A stretch of DNA of 64,000 nucleotides from Streptomyces sp. NBC_01306 (GCF_026340465.1 NZ_JAPEPC010000001.1:1553501-1617500); one strand, 5' to 3'; shown: positions 7,931 to 17,452, counted from the first letter of the stretch. Program-made: numbers and translations. The notes: generated by a model from the sequence alone, not told the origin.

Positions 7931-9595
7931 TCAGAGGAAGTACAGACGGTTGAGCGAGACCGACTCCGCGGCCTCCGACTCCAGCGGGTCGCCGTCGAGC
8001 GTGACGAGACCCGTGCGCTGGTTCACATCCACCTGTCCCGTACGGGAGTTGAGACGCAGGTCGGCCGGACCGATGCCCCGGGTGCCCCGCACGGCGACGC
8101 GCCGGCGGCGGGTCGGCATGTGGTCGCTGCCCAGGTCTATGGCAGCCTGCGCCACGAAGGCCACGCCGAGGTCCGCAGCCGTCGCCCCGTAGGAGCCGAA
8201 CTGCGGTCCGAGGATCAGGGGCTGGCAGGTGTCGGTGGCGGCGTTCGGGTCGCCGGTCACGCCGTACGCCGGGAAGCCCGACTTGAGGACGAGCTGCGGC
8301 TTCGCGCCGAAGGAGTCGGGCCGCCACAGCACGATGTCCGCGAGCTTGCCGGTCTCGATGGAGCCGATCTCGTGGGCGAGACCGTGTGCGATGGCCGGGT
8401 TGATGGTCAGCTTCGCCATGTACCGTAGGACACGGGCGTTGTCGTCGTCGCCCTCCGCGCCGCGCTCGGCCTTCATCTTCCCGGCCATCGCGAAGGTCCG
8501 GCGCACGGTCTCGCCCGCGCGCCCCATGCCCTGCGCGTCGGACGAGGTGATCCCGATCGCGCCCAGGTCGTGCAGGACGTCCTCGGCGCCCATCGTCCCG
8601 GCCCTGATCCGGTCGCGGGCCATGGCCGCGTCGCCCGGGAGATCGGTCTTCAGGTCGTGTACGGAGACGATCATCCCGTAGTGCTCGGCGACCGCGTCCC
8701 GGCCGAACGGCAGCGTCGGGTTGGTGGACGAGCCGATGACGTTGGGGACCCCGGCCATCTTCAGCACGTTCGGCACATGGCCGCCGCCGCACCCCTCGAT
8801 GTGGAACGCGTGGATCGTACGGCCGTCCAGAACGCTCAGGGTGTCCTCGACGGACAGGCACTCGTTCAGTCCGTCACTGTGCAGGGCGACCTGGACGTCG
8901 TACTCCTCCGCGACACGCAGCGCGGTGTCCAGGGCGCGGGTGTGCGCGCCCATGTCCTCGTGCACCTTGAAGCCGGACGCGCCGCCCTCGGCGAGCGCCT
9001 CCACCAGCGGGGCCCGGTCGGACGACGAACCGCGCGCCAGGAAGCCGATGTTGACCGGCCAGGCGTCGAAGGCGTTGAAGGCGTGGCGCAGCGCCCAGGG
9101 CGAGTTGACGCCGACGCCCCAGACCGGGCCGAACTCCTGGCCGATGATGGTCGTCACGCCGGAGGCGAGCGAGGCCTCCATGATGCGCGGTGAGAGCAGA
9201 TGGACGTGCGCGTCGACGGCTCCGGCGGTGGCGATCAGCCCCTCGCCCGAGACGATCGAGGTGCCGGTGCCGACGACGACGTCGACCCCGTCGAGGGTGT
9301 CGGGGTTGCCGGCCCGGCCGATCGCCGCGATCCGGCCCTCCCGGATACCGATGGACACCTTGCGGATGCCCTGCACCGCGTCGATCACCAGCACATTGCT
9401 GATCACGACGTCGCAGGTGTCGCGTACGGCGGCGGCCTTGAGGTGCAGTCCGTCGCGGGCGGTCTTGCCGAATCCGGCCAGGAACTCGTCGCCGGGCCGC
9501 TGGGCATCGGACTCGACACGGACGGTCAGCCCGGAGTCACCGAGGCGGACCCGGTCTCCGGCGCGGGGTCCGTGCACGGCTGCGTACTCACTCAT
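7931..9595 (-). CDS. ureC: Atypical urease alpha subunit
   Basis: 554 residues, slightly shorter than the usual ~570. Urease metal ligands are present: H130 and H132 (AHVH), the carbamylated lysine K210 in GFKVHED with H212, H239 (ALHSDG), H265 (AFHIEG) and D353 (SSDAQ). Ungapped alignment around the flap gives H313 for the catalytic His320 of Klebsiella, but V312 replaces the flap Cys319; R329 matches Arg336. The N-terminus (MSEYAAVHGPRAGDRVRLGD) and C-terminus differ from canonical UreC. It overlaps the fused ureAB gene by 8 bases. No ureE, ureF, ureG or ureD lies nearby. Urea hydrolysis is likely by family, but the divergence leaves a different amide substrate possible. Confidence 0.82.
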   Translation of the reverse strand: MSEYAAVHGPRAGDRVRLGDSGLTVRVESDAQRPGDEFLAGFGKTARDGLHLKAAAVRDTCDVVISNVLVIDAVQGIRKVSIGIREGRIAAIGRAGNPDTLDGVDVVVGTGTSIVSGEGLIATAGAVDAHVHLLSPRIMEASLASGVTTIIGQEFGPVWGVGVNSPWALRHAFNAFDAWPVNIGFLARGSSSDRAPLVEALAEGGASGFKVHEDMGAHTRALDTALRVAEEYDVQVALHSDGLNECLSVEDTLSVLDGRTIHAFHIEGCGGGHVPNVLKMAGVPNVIGSSTNPTLPFGRDAVAEHYGMIVSVHDLKTDLPGDAAMARDRIRAGTMGAEDVLHDLGAIGITSSDAQGMGRAGETVRRTFAMAGKMKAERGAEGDDDNARVLRYMAKLTINPAIAHGLAHEIGSIETGKLADIVLWRPDSFGAKPQLVLKSGFPAYGVTGDPNAATDTCQPLILGPQFGSYGATAADLGVAFVAQAAIDLGSDHMPTRRRRVAVRGTRGIGPADLRLNSRTGQVDVNQRTGLVTLDGDPLESEAAESVSLNRLYFL

Positions 9596-10295
9596 CGTTC
9601 GGCTCCAGTCGTCCGGCTCCCAGATATCCGCAGGCCACCGCGCGGCGCAGGGCCTCTTCCTTCGCACCGTCCGCGTCCAGCGGCCCGTCGACGAGACCCG
9701 CGAACCCGATCGCGATCCGGTCGCCGCCGATCGCGATCAGCTCCACATCGGCGCTCTCGCCGGGTCCGAACCGCACGGACGAACCCGCGGGTACGCACAG
9801 CCGCATTCCGTAGGCGGCGGCGCGGTCGAAGTCCAGCCGGGGGTTGGCCTCGAAGAAGTGGAAGTGCGAGGTGACGCTGACCGGCACGGACGCGGTGTTG
9901 TGCACGGTCAGCGTCACCTCGGGGACGGGGTCCTGGTAGCCCGGCCCGGACAGCACGGCGCCGGGCGCGTCATCGCCGAGCGAGCCGCCGCCGATGGGGT
10001 CGGTCACCACGGCGAGCCGCGATCCGTCGTCGAAGACGGCCTCGACGTTCACCTCGGCGACGACATCGGCGACACCGGGCAGCACATCGCCGGGGCCGAG
10101 CACCGCGCGCGCCGCCTCGATCGCCTCGGCGAGGCGCCGCCCGTCACGGGCCGCCTCACAGACGGTGTCGGCGATCAGCGCGGTCGCCTCGGGGACATTG
10201 AGCAGCAGCCCGCGTGCCCGGCGCGCCCGCGCCAGTTCCGCGGCGCCGAACAGCAGCAGCCGGTCGCGCTCTGTCGGGGTCAGTCTCACGCCCAC
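9588..10295 (-). CDS. ureAB: Fused urease gamma-beta subunit
   Basis: 235 residues. Residues 1-103 match UreA (LTPTERDRLLLF, ARGLLLN.PEA, EAARDGR, then VVTDPI), and residues 110-205 match UreB (SHFHFFEANP.LDFDRAAAYGMRL..PAG). The fusion resembles that in some actinobacteria and Helicobacter (UreA). After the beta domain there is an extra 30-residue C-terminus. It overlaps the alpha subunit gene by 8 bases and starts the minus-strand operon, facing the divergent NCS1 permease. Start ATG 10295. Confidence 0.85.
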   Translation of the reverse strand: MGVRLTPTERDRLLLFGAAELARARRARGLLLNVPEATALIADTVCEAARDGRRLAEAIEAARAVLGPGDVLPGVADVVAEVNVEAVFDDGSRLAVVTDPIGGGSLGDDAPGAVLSGPGYQDPVPEVTLTVHNTASVPVSVTSHFHFFEANPRLDFDRAAAYGMRLCVPAGSSVRFGPGESADVELIAIGGDRIAIGFAGLVDGPLDADGAKEEALRRAVACGYLGAGRLEPNDE

Positions 10296-10450
10296 TCGCT
10301 TCCATCGATCGTCCAGTGAACATTGATCATTGTTTAGAACGTCACTCTAACTTCAAACAACGGTTATAGAAAGAACAGAAACCATTGACATGCCAAACCG
10401 GAAGGCATCAGATTGAGCGGCACTCAAACAGACGAGCGGAGAGGTACCTC
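10296..10450. promoter_or_regulatory. Divergent control region, ureAB / NCS1 permease
   Basis: This 155-base region is strikingly AT-rich for the genome. It contains an inverted repeat TTGTTT/AAACAA about 20 bases apart (about 10333-10364), a candidate operator. On the plus strand, TTGACA at 10385-10390 is followed after 17 bases by TCAGAT, a plausible sigma-70-like promoter for the permease. A GGAGAGG ribosome site precedes the GTG at 10451. Operator identity is inference. Confidence 0.55.
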
Positions 10451-11899
10451 GTGCCGATCGAACAGCGCGGAGTCGACACCATCCCGGACGCGGAGCGAAC
10501 CAGCGGCCCGCGCGATCTCATCAGCATCCTGCTGGGGTCCAACCTCTGCCTGGGAGTGATCATCTTCGGGTGGTTGCCGGTCTCCTTCGGCCTCGGCCTG
10601 TGGCCGGCCGTCACCTCCGTCGTCTCCGGCACCATCGTCGGAACGCTCCTCACCGCACCGCTCGCCCTGGTCTCCCTGCGGACCGGCACCAATCTCTCCA
10701 CATCGAGCGGCGCCCAGTTCGGCGTACGCGGCCGGCTCATCGGCTCGATCGTCGGCCTGCTGCTCTCGCTCGGTTATACGTCGCTGACTCTCTGGACCGG
10801 CGGCGACGTGATGATCGGGACCCTGTCCCGGCTGACCGGGCTGCCGGACAACGGCCTGATGCACGCCATCGTCTACGCGCTGCTCGCCGCCCTCACCGTC
10901 ACCGGCGCGGTGTACGGGTACCGGATCCTGCTGCGCCTCAGCAAGGCGCTCGCCATCGGTATGACGCTCCTGCTGGTGCTGGGGCTCTTCGCGTACGCCC
11001 CCCACTTCACCACCGCGGCCGCCCCCCACACCGGGTATCTGCTCGGCTCCTTCTGGCCCACCTGGTTCCTCTCGGCCGTCGCCGCCGGGCTCAGCGGCCC
11101 CATCGCCTTCATCACCCTGCTCGGCGACTACACCCGCTATGTCTCGCCACGCCGCCACACCTCGCGCGCCGTCCTGACCGCCACCTGTTTCGGCCTGATA
11201 CTCGGGCTGCTCGTCCCCCAGCTCTTCGGCACGTACACCGCACTCGCCGCCCGCTCGGCCGTCGACTTCGCGGGGCCGCTCGTCACCGCGTCGCCCGGCT
11301 GGTACCTGATCCCGCTGCTGCTCGCGGCGTCCGCGGGGTCGGTCGGCAACGCCGGTCTCATGCTGTACTCGATGGGCCTGGACCTGGACGCGATCCTGCC
11401 GCGCGCCACCCGTGCGCGGGCGACCCTGGTGGTGGCCGGTGTCGCCACCCTCTTCGTCTTCGTCGGCCACTTCGCCTGGAACGCCCAGTCGGCGATGACC
11501 TCGTTCGTACTGCTGCTCACGGCGATCGGCACGCCCTGGGCCGTGATCACCGTCATCGGCTACGTCCGGTGCCGCGGCCAGTACGACTCGGAGGCCCTCC
11601 AGGTCTTCAACCGCCGGTCCAGGGGCGGGGTCTACTGGTACCGCTCCGGCTGGAACGTCCGGGCGTCGGTGGCCTGGGCGGCCGGCGCGGCCGTGGGCCT
11701 GTGCGCGGTCTCCACACCGTTCTACGAGGGCCCCCTGCTGCACCTCACCGGCGGGGTGGACTGCAGCTTCCTCTTCTCCGGTGCGATCGGCGGGCTGGTC
11801 TACGCCGCCCTCACCCGGCGCACCGCCACGGCCGGCAGTCCGGCGGCGGCCCCGGCGGACCCTTCCGAGACCACTGCCGGAGCGCTCGCGGAGTTGTAG
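10451..11899 (+). CDS. NCS1-family cytosine/purine permease
   Basis: 482 residues from GTG 10451, which has a GGAGAGG ribosome site just upstream; the in-frame ATG at 10385 overlaps the -35 box and was rejected. About 12 hydrophobic helices. The N-terminal block (GPRDLISILLGSN then NLSTSSGAQFGVRGR) is typical of NCS1 nucleobase/allantoin/thiamine transporters. Divergent from the urease-like genes and followed 12 bases later by an amidase, suggesting uptake of a nitrogenous substrate (nucleobase, ureide or similar) that the amidase and urease then degrade. Substrate cannot be read from sequence. Confidence 0.82.
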   Translation: MPIEQRGVDTIPDAERTSGPRDLISILLGSNLCLGVIIFGWLPVSFGLGLWPAVTSVVSGTIVGTLLTAPLALVSLRTGTNLSTSSGAQFGVRGRLIGSIVGLLLSLGYTSLTLWTGGDVMIGTLSRLTGLPDNGLMHAIVYALLAALTVTGAVYGYRILLRLSKALAIGMTLLLVLGLFAYAPHFTTAAAPHTGYLLGSFWPTWFLSAVAAGLSGPIAFITLLGDYTRYVSPRRHTSRAVLTATCFGLILGLLVPQLFGTYTALAARSAVDFAGPLVTASPGWYLIPLLLAASAGSVGNAGLMLYSMGLDLDAILPRATRARATLVVAGVATLFVFVGHFAWNAQSAMTSFVLLLTAIGTPWAVITVIGYVRCRGQYDSEALQVFNRRSRGGVYWYRSGWNVRASVAWAAGAAVGLCAVSTPFYEGPLLHLTGGVDCSFLFSGAIGGLVYAALTRRTATAGSPAAAPADPSETTAGALAEL

Positions 11900-11910
11900 C
11901 GTCATGGCTC

Positions 11911-13122
11911 ATGGAGCGTGAGATACAGGCTTTCGTCCCCGAACCGGGCCGCACCGCACGTATCGCGGCCGAGACGGCGGCAGTCACAGCCCGCTGGCCC
12001 GACCCCGCGCACCGGCCGCCCCTCTTCGGCGTCCCGGTCGGCATCAAGGACATCATCCACGTCGACACCCTGCCCACCGGGGCGGGTTCGGCCCTCCCGC
12101 CCGAAGCCCTGGCCGGGCGGCAGGCCACCGTTGTCGACCGGCTGCGCGCGGCGGGAGCGGTGATCGCGGGCAAGACCGTGACGGCCGAGTTCGCGGTCCT
12201 GGCCCCGGGACCGACCCGTAACCCGCGCAACCTCGCGCACACACCCGGCGGATCGAGCAGCGGCTCGGCGGCGGCGGTCGCGGCCGGGATGGTCCCGCTG
12301 GCCGTGGGCACCCAGACGGTCGGCTCGATGATCCGCCCGGCGGCCTACTGCGGGGTGGCCGCCTTCAAACCGACGTACGGGCGCATCCCGGTGGACGGCG
12401 TCATCCCGAACGCCCCGAGCTTCGACACCCTCGGCCTCTTCGCGGCGGACGTGGCAGGGCTGGTGCCCGCGCTCGCGGCGGTCTGCGACAACTGGCACCC
12501 GTACGAGCCGCCCACGGGCGCGGACCACAGGCCGCCCGGCCTGCCGGTGCTCGCGGTCCCCGAAGGCCCGTATCTGGAGTGCGCGGAACCGGAGGCACTC
12601 GATGTCTTCGCGACCCGGGTGGAGCGGCTGCTCGCGGCCGGGTTCACCGTGCGGCGCATCCCGGTGATGGCCGACTTCGAGCAGGTCAGGGCCCAGCTCT
12701 TCACGATGAACCGTTACGAGGTGGCCCGCACTCATGCCGAGTGGTTCGCCGAGTACGGCGCGCTCTACCGGCCCGAGACGGTGCGGGCGATCCGGGAGGG
12801 CCAGGGCATCACGGAGGTGGAGTACGTCCGGGCACAGCGGGAGCGGGTCGCGTTCCGGGACCGGATGGCGGCGGCGATGGCCGGCACCGACCTGTGGATC
12901 ACACCGTCGGCGACCGGCCCGGCCCCCGTGGGGCTGACCACGACGGGCAGCTCCGTCATGTGCCTCCCCTGGAGCAACGCGGGACTGCCGTCCCTGACGC
13001 TCCCGGCGGGACACGCGGGGAACGGGCTGCCGCTGGGGCTCCAGTGCGTGGGAGCGGCGGGGGACGACGAACGGGTGCTGGCCTGGGGCGCGTTGATCGA
13101 AGCGGCGCTCGGCGAGGGGTGA
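11911..13122 (+). CDS. Amidase-signature family hydrolase
   Basis: 403 residues. The Ser-cisSer-Lys triad is visible: K46 in GIKDIIH, the Gly/Ser-rich GGSSSGSAAAVAAG near residue 112, and GTQTVGSMIRPAA near 132. The protein is shorter than most amidases (450-500), mainly at the N-terminus before the catalytic lysine. The substrate could be a carbamoyl or acyl amide (AtzF, biuret and indole-acetamide hydrolases belong to this family). It starts 12 bases after the NCS1 permease stop, so it is probably co-transcribed and functionally linked to transport of an amide/ureide. Confidence 0.82.
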   Translation: MEREIQAFVPEPGRTARIAAETAAVTARWPDPAHRPPLFGVPVGIKDIIHVDTLPTGAGSALPPEALAGRQATVVDRLRAAGAVIAGKTVTAEFAVLAPGPTRNPRNLAHTPGGSSSGSAAAVAAGMVPLAVGTQTVGSMIRPAAYCGVAAFKPTYGRIPVDGVIPNAPSFDTLGLFAADVAGLVPALAAVCDNWHPYEPPTGADHRPPGLPVLAVPEGPYLECAEPEALDVFATRVERLLAAGFTVRRIPVMADFEQVRAQLFTMNRYEVARTHAEWFAEYGALYRPETVRAIREGQGITEVEYVRAQRERVAFRDRMAAAMAGTDLWITPSATGPAPVGLTTTGSSVMCLPWSNAGLPSLTLPAGHAGNGLPLGLQCVGAAGDDERVLAWGALIEAALGEG

Positions 13123-13138
13123 CCTCAGCCGTCGGTCG

Positions 13139-13232
13139 CCGGAGGGGCTTGTTCTGCTTTCAAGCCCCTCCGGGGGCACCTCCCAGCGGAGCTGGGGGAG
13201 TTTGAGGAGCGGGGTCCGGGGCGGAGCCCCGG
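13139..13232. repeat. Three-hairpin intergenic element, probable bidirectional terminator
   Basis: Between the convergent amidase and ilvE genes. Stem 1: CCGGAGGGGCTTG / CAAGCCCCTCCGG (13139-13173, 9-base loop). Stem 2: CTCCCAGC / GCTGGGGGAG (imperfect). Stem 3: CCGGGGC-GGA-GCCCCGG (13210-13226). From memory, this compact GC-rich element recurs in intergenic spaces of many Streptomyces; a related GTCCGGGGCGCGGCCCCG lies near 57400. Terminator function is inferred from position. Confidence 0.7.
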
Positions 13233-13249
13233 GAGGACAGCCGGGCCGG

Positions 13250-14356
13250 TCAGCCCAGCGGGTGCATCCACCCGTGCTTGTCCTCGCCGATCCCCCGCTG
13301 GATGTCCAGCAGCGCGGCCCGAAGCGCCAGCGTGACCTCGCCGGGCGTACCGTTCCCCTGCTTCCACTCGCCGTCGGCCGACTTCACCGTGCCGACGGGT
13401 GTGATGATCGCCGCCGTGCCGCAGGCGAAGACCTCGGTGAGCGAGCCGTTCTCCGTGTCACGGCGCCACTGGTCGATGGAGACCCGGCTCTCCTCCGCTT
13501 CGTAGCCGAGGTCGCGGGCGACGGAGAGCAGCGAGTCGCGGGTGACACCCGCAAGGAGAGAACCGGTGAGCTTCGGCGTGACGATCTTCGGCTTGCGGCC
13601 GTCCCCGCCCCCGTACACGAAGCACAGGTTCATGCCGCCCAGCTCCTCGACCCACTTGTGCTCGACGGCGTCGAGGTAGGCGACCTGGTCGCAGCCCCGG
13701 GCGGCGGCCTCGGCCTGGGCCAGCAGGGACGCGGCGTAGTTTCCGCCGGTCTTGGCCTCGCCCATGCCGCCGGGCACGGCGCGCACCCGGTCCTCGGACA
13801 GCCAGATCGAGACCGGCTTGACGCCGCCCTCGAAGTAGGCGCCGGCCGGCGAGGCGATCACGATGAAGAGGTACTCGTTGGCGGGCTTCACACCCAGACC
13901 GACCTCAGTGGCGATCATGAACGGACGCAGGTAGAGGGACTCCTCACCGCCGTGCGCCGGAACCCATGCCTTGTCCTGCTGGACCAGCGCGTCACATGCG
14001 TCGAGGAAGGTCTCGACCGGCAGCTCGGCCATGGCGAGGCGGCGGGCGGAGAGCTGGAAGCGCTTGGCGTTGGCCTCCGGGCGGAAGGTAGCGACCGATC
14101 CGTCGGGCTGGCGGTACGCCTTGAGCCCCTCGAAGATCTCCTGACCGTAGTGCAGGGTCATGTTCGCCGGGTCCAGGGAGAGCGGCGCGTACGGAACGAG
14201 CTGCGCGTCGTGCCAGCCGCGCCCTTCCGTCCACTTGATGGTCACCATGTGGTCGGTGAAATGGCGGCCGAATCCGGGATGGGCCAGCAGCGCCTCCCGC
14301 TCCGCGTCGGACAACGGGTTGGAAGAGGGCTTGAGCTCGATCGGGAGCGTCGTCAT
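13250..14356 (-). CDS. ilvE: Branched-chain amino-acid aminotransferase
   Basis: 368 residues, class IV PLP aminotransferase of the long BCAT type. K202 in [11 protein letters not shown] is the PLP-binding lysine; the segments [15 protein letters not shown] (69-83) and [10 protein letters not shown] flank the substrate pocket. It catalyses the last step of Leu, Ile and Val synthesis and the first step of their degradation. ATG 14356 gives the normal N-terminus; the extension to 14446 is unlikely. It lies downstream of leuB on the same strand but is separated from it by a terminator and a dyad. Confidence 0.95.
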   Translation of the reverse strand: MTTLPIELKPSSNPLSDAEREALLAHPGFGRHFTDHMVTIKWTEGRGWHDAQLVPYAPLSLDPANMTLHYGQEIFEGLKAYRQPDGSVATFRPEANAKRFQLSARRLAMAELPVETFLDACDALVQQDKAWVPAHGGEESLYLRPFMIATEVGLGVKPANEYLFIVIASPAGAYFEGGVKPVSIWLSEDRVRAVPGGMGEAKTGGNYAASLLAQAEAAARGCDQVAYLDAVEHKWVEELGGMNLCFVYGGGDGRKPKIVTPKLTGSLLAGVTRDSLLSVARDLGYEAEESRVSIDQWRRDTENGSLTEVFACGTAAIITPVGTVKSADGEWKQGNGTPGEVTLALRAALLDIQRGIGEDKHGWMHPLG

Positions 14357-14434
14357 GAGTGGTATGTCCTTCACCGGTTGTTTGTGACGGACCGCGCTCA
14401 CGCCACTACTAGGACGTCCGAGCTTCCCCACATA

Positions 14435-14475
14435 CCGCGGCCCCACGTCCGATTATCGCTCGTGGGTGGCCGCGG
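14435..14475. promoter_or_regulatory. Dyad symmetry upstream of ilvE
   Basis: CCGCGGCC-CCACG is paired with CGTGG-(GT)-GGCCGCGG across a 13-base AT-richer loop, about 80 bases upstream of the ilvE start. It could be an RNA hairpin in the ilvE leader or a protein-binding dyad. No T-tract follows. Confidence 0.4.
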
Positions 14476-14526
14476 ATGAAAGGCATGAATGCGGTCCAGG
14501 ATTCGATGGTCGCACCCGGGGACCGC

Positions 14527-14567
14527 AAAACACAGCCGCCGGGTGTCTGGGAGACCCGGCGGCTGTG
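14527..14567 (-). terminator. leuB intrinsic terminator
   Basis: A perfect 14-bp stem CACAGCCGCCGGGT / ACCCGGCGGCTGTG with a 9-base loop, followed on the minus strand by TTTT, 18 bases after the leuB stop. This is a strong intrinsic terminator separating leuB from ilvE. Confidence 0.85.
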
Positions 14568-14584
14568 GTGTATCAGTCGACGGG

Positions 14585-15625
14585 TCAGCCCGCTACTCGT
14601 ACCGCGAGCGCGTCACCGATCTGGTCGGTCGTACGCGACTCCGTACCGCGCTCCGCGAGGTCCGCGGAGACCGCGTCCTCGATGCGGGCGGCCTCGGACT
14701 CGTGGCCGAGGTGGCGCAGCAGGAGCGCGACGGAGAGGATCGTGGCCGTCGGGTCGGCCTTGCCGGTGCCCGCGATGTCGGGCGCCGAACCGTGCACCGG
14801 CTCGAACATCGACGGGAAGGTGCCCGTCGGGTTGATGTTGCCGGAGGCCGCCAGGCCGATGCCGCCGGTCACGGCAGCGGCGAGGTCGGTCAGGATGTCG
14901 CCGAAGAGGTTGTCGGTGACGATGACGTCGAAGCGCTCGGGCTGCGTGACGAAGAAGATCGTCGCGGCGTCGACGTGCAGGTAGTCGGTGGTGACGTCCG
15001 GAAACTCCTGGCCCACCTTGTCGAAGATGTTCTTCCACATGTGGCCGGCGTAGACGAGGACGTTGTTCTTGTGCACCAGCGTCAGCTTCTTGCGCGGGCG
15101 CGCCTGGGCCCGGGCGAACGCGTCACGGACGACCCGCTCGACACCGTACGCCGTGTTCACGCTGACCTCGGTCGCGATCTCGGCGGGAGTGCCGGTGCGG
15201 AGGCTGCCGCCGTTGCCGGTGTACGGACCCTCGGTGCCCTCACGGACGACGATGAAGTCGATGTCCGGGCGGCCGGCGAGCGGGGTGGCCGTGTTCGGGA
15301 ACAGCTTCGAGGGGCGGAGGTTGACGAAGTGGTCGAAGGCGAAGCGGAGCTTGAGCAGCAGACCGCGCTCCAGGACGCCCGACGGCACCGAGGGGTCACC
15401 GATCGCGCCGAGCAGGATCGCGTCGTGCTGCTTGAGCGACTCCAGTTCGGCGTCCGGGAGGGTCTCACCGGTGCGGTGCCAGCGCTGGGCGCCGAGGTCG
15501 TACTCCTCGGTCTCCAGCTTCACATCCTGAGGAAGGACCGCATTCAGGACCTTGAGGCCCTGGGCCACGACTTCCTGGCCGATGCCGTCACCGGGGATCA
15601 CTGCGAGATTGAGGCTGCGAGACAT
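14585..15625 (-). CDS. leuB: 3-Isopropylmalate dehydrogenase
   Basis: 346 residues. NAD-dependent beta-decarboxylating dehydrogenase of the IMDH/ICDH family: N-terminal [13 protein letters not shown] (6-18), RPSKLFP with [12 protein letters not shown] for substrate binding, [10 protein letters not shown] for divalent metal, and [18 protein letters not shown] for NAD+. It converts 3-isopropylmalate to 2-oxoisocaproate in leucine synthesis. It is slightly shorter than E. coli LeuB, as usual in actinomycetes. It appears monocistronic, with its own terminator. Confidence 0.95.
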   Translation of the reverse strand: MSRSLNLAVIPGDGIGQEVVAQGLKVLNAVLPQDVKLETEEYDLGAQRWHRTGETLPDAELESLKQHDAILLGAIGDPSVPSGVLERGLLLKLRFAFDHFVNLRPSKLFPNTATPLAGRPDIDFIVVREGTEGPYTGNGGSLRTGTPAEIATEVSVNTAYGVERVVRDAFARAQARPRKKLTLVHKNNVLVYAGHMWKNIFDKVGQEFPDVTTDYLHVDAATIFFVTQPERFDVIVTDNLFGDILTDLAAAVTGGIGLAASGNINPTGTFPSMFEPVHGSAPDIAGTGKADPTATILSVALLLRHLGHESEAARIEDAVSADLAERGTESRTTDQIGDALAVRVAG

Positions 15626-15754
15626 GACGGCACCCTACTGCGCGTCCCAGGGGATGACATGTGGTGTCCACTATCCGGACATGTGATCTGCTGTACGGGC
15701 GCCGTTCACCCGTACGGCAGGAGCGCGTCAGGCCGACCGGGCACCTTGTCGGCC

Positions 15755-17335
15755 ATGGACACACCTCGCTTCGGTATCCCCGAGAAGCTCGCCGGCCGGA
15801 TGAGCATGGCCGAGCAGCACGAGTACCTTCGCACCCGGCTCAGCCGTCGCGGGGTGCTCCGTACGACCGCGGCGGGTGCCGCGGTCACCGTAGCCGGAGC
15901 CGGCACCGCGCTGGGCACGCAGTCCGCGTACGCCGCGCCCGCGCCCGCGCACCGCCCCGCCCACTCGACGCCGGCCGTCGACGGTTCGCTGGTCGCGCCG
16001 TTCGGCAGGCACCTCGCCTACGGCGCCGACCCCAGGACGCAGATGCGGGTCTCCTGGCAGGTCCCGTTCGCGGTGAAGCGGCCGTACATCCGGATCGGCA
16101 CCTCGCCGTCGGACCTGAGCCGGAAGATCAGCGCCGAGGTACGGCATCTGACGACGCCCAGCCTGAACGGCGGCAAAATCGCCGCCGCCGAGCAGTTCTA
16201 CGTGCACACCGGACTCGACCGGCTGCGGGCGGGGACGACGTACTACTACGGCGTCGGGCACGACGGGTTCGACCCGGCCGACCACCGCAACGTGGGCACG
16301 CTCGGCACCTTCCGCACCGCGCCGTCGCGCGCCGAGTCCTTCACCTTCACGGCCTTCGGCGACCAGGGCGTCAGCTACCACGCACTCGGCAACGACCAGC
16401 TGATCCTGGGCCAGAACCCGGCGTTCCACCTGCACGCGGGTGACATCTGCTACGCGGACCCGTCGGGCTCGGGCCAGGAGACGGACACGTACGACGCGCG
16501 CACCTGGGACCAGTTCCTGGCGCAGACGGAGACCGTCGCGAAGACGGTGCCGTGGATGGTGACCACCGGCAACCACGACATGGAGGCCTGGTACTCCCCC
16601 GACGGCTACGGCGGCCAGAACGCCCGCTGGACGCTGCCGGACAACGGCCCCGACCCGGTCAACCAGCCCGGGGTGTACTCGTTCGTGCACGGCAACGTCG
16701 GGGTCGTGGCGCTGGACGCCAACGACGTCTCGTACGAGATCCCCGCCAACTTCGGCATCAGCGGCGGCAAGCAGACCCGCTGGCTCGACCGGCGCCTGGG
16801 CGAGCTGCGCGCGAACCGCGACGTCGACTTCGTCGTGATCTTCTTCCACCACTGCGCGTTCTCGACGACGAACTCGCACGCGTCGGAGGGCGGGGTGCGC
16901 GAGGAGTGGGTGCCGCTCTTCGAGAAGCACCAGGTGGACCTGGTCGTCAACGGCCACAACCACGTGTACGAGCGCACGGACGCGATCCTGCGGAACAAGG
17001 TCGCGCGCAAGGTCCCGATCGGTGAGCGGACGGACCCGACGCGGGACGGCATCGTGTATGTGACGGCGGGCGGTGCGGGCAAGTCGCTTTACGACTTCCC
17101 GGCGCCCGACAGCTACGAGGGACACCTCCACGAGCAGGAGAGCGTGCCCACCTACCACTGGGTCAAGGGCGGCGCGAAGGCGCCCGAGACGGTGGAGTGG
17201 TCGCGGGTGCGGTACACCGGCTACTCGTTCCTCGCGGTGGAGGTGACGGCAGGCCCGCAGGCGGCGCTGAAGGTCAGCGCGCTCGCCGAATCGGGCGAGC
17301 GCATCGACCACTTCGAGATCCGCCGCGGCCGCTGA
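15755..17335 (+). CDS. TAT-exported purple-acid-phosphatase-like metallophosphoesterase
   Basis: 526 residues. A twin-arginine signal (SRRGVLR, about residues 29-35, then a hydrophobic Ala/Gly stretch to about 57) indicates folded export. A fibronectin-like PAP N-terminal domain (about 85-190) precedes the metallophosphoesterase domain with ordered metal-binding motifs: FGDQG, HAGDICYAD, TTGNHDME, FFHHCAF and NGHNHVYER. The family hydrolyses phosphate monoesters or diesters with a dinuclear metal centre. ATG 15755 gives a normal TAT leader. It is divergent from leuB, with a 129-base gap. The physiological substrate is unknown. Confidence 0.88.
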   Translation: MDTPRFGIPEKLAGRMSMAEQHEYLRTRLSRRGVLRTTAAGAAVTVAGAGTALGTQSAYAAPAPAHRPAHSTPAVDGSLVAPFGRHLAYGADPRTQMRVSWQVPFAVKRPYIRIGTSPSDLSRKISAEVRHLTTPSLNGGKIAAAEQFYVHTGLDRLRAGTTYYYGVGHDGFDPADHRNVGTLGTFRTAPSRAESFTFTAFGDQGVSYHALGNDQLILGQNPAFHLHAGDICYADPSGSGQETDTYDARTWDQFLAQTETVAKTVPWMVTTGNHDMEAWYSPDGYGGQNARWTLPDNGPDPVNQPGVYSFVHGNVGVVALDANDVSYEIPANFGISGGKQTRWLDRRLGELRANRDVDFVVIFFHHCAFSTTNSHASEGGVREEWVPLFEKHQVDLVVNGHNHVYERTDAILRNKVARKVPIGERTDPTRDGIVYVTAGGAGKSLYDFPAPDSYEGHLHEQESVPTYHWVKGGAKAPETVEWSRVRYTGYSFLAVEVTAGPQAALKVSALAESGERIDHFEIRRGR

Positions 17336-17452
17336 CCCCGAGCCACCGGCCGTGACCTGATATCTCTTCCACCTCTACCACCGCTTCACGACCGCCCTGT
17401 GCCGTACGGCGCGGGGCGGTTGCGCGTGTGCGAAGCGATCAGGGCGGGCGGA

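Noticed and set aside
10333..10400. GlnR box in the divergent urease/permease region
   Set aside because: GTCAC and GAAAC-like pieces are present but not in the correct order and spacing (GTnAC-N6-GAAAC).
14489..15754. Upstream extension of the phosphatase frame
   Set aside because: The frame is open through leuB, but this part is antisense to leuB; the TAT signal sits properly after ATG 15755.
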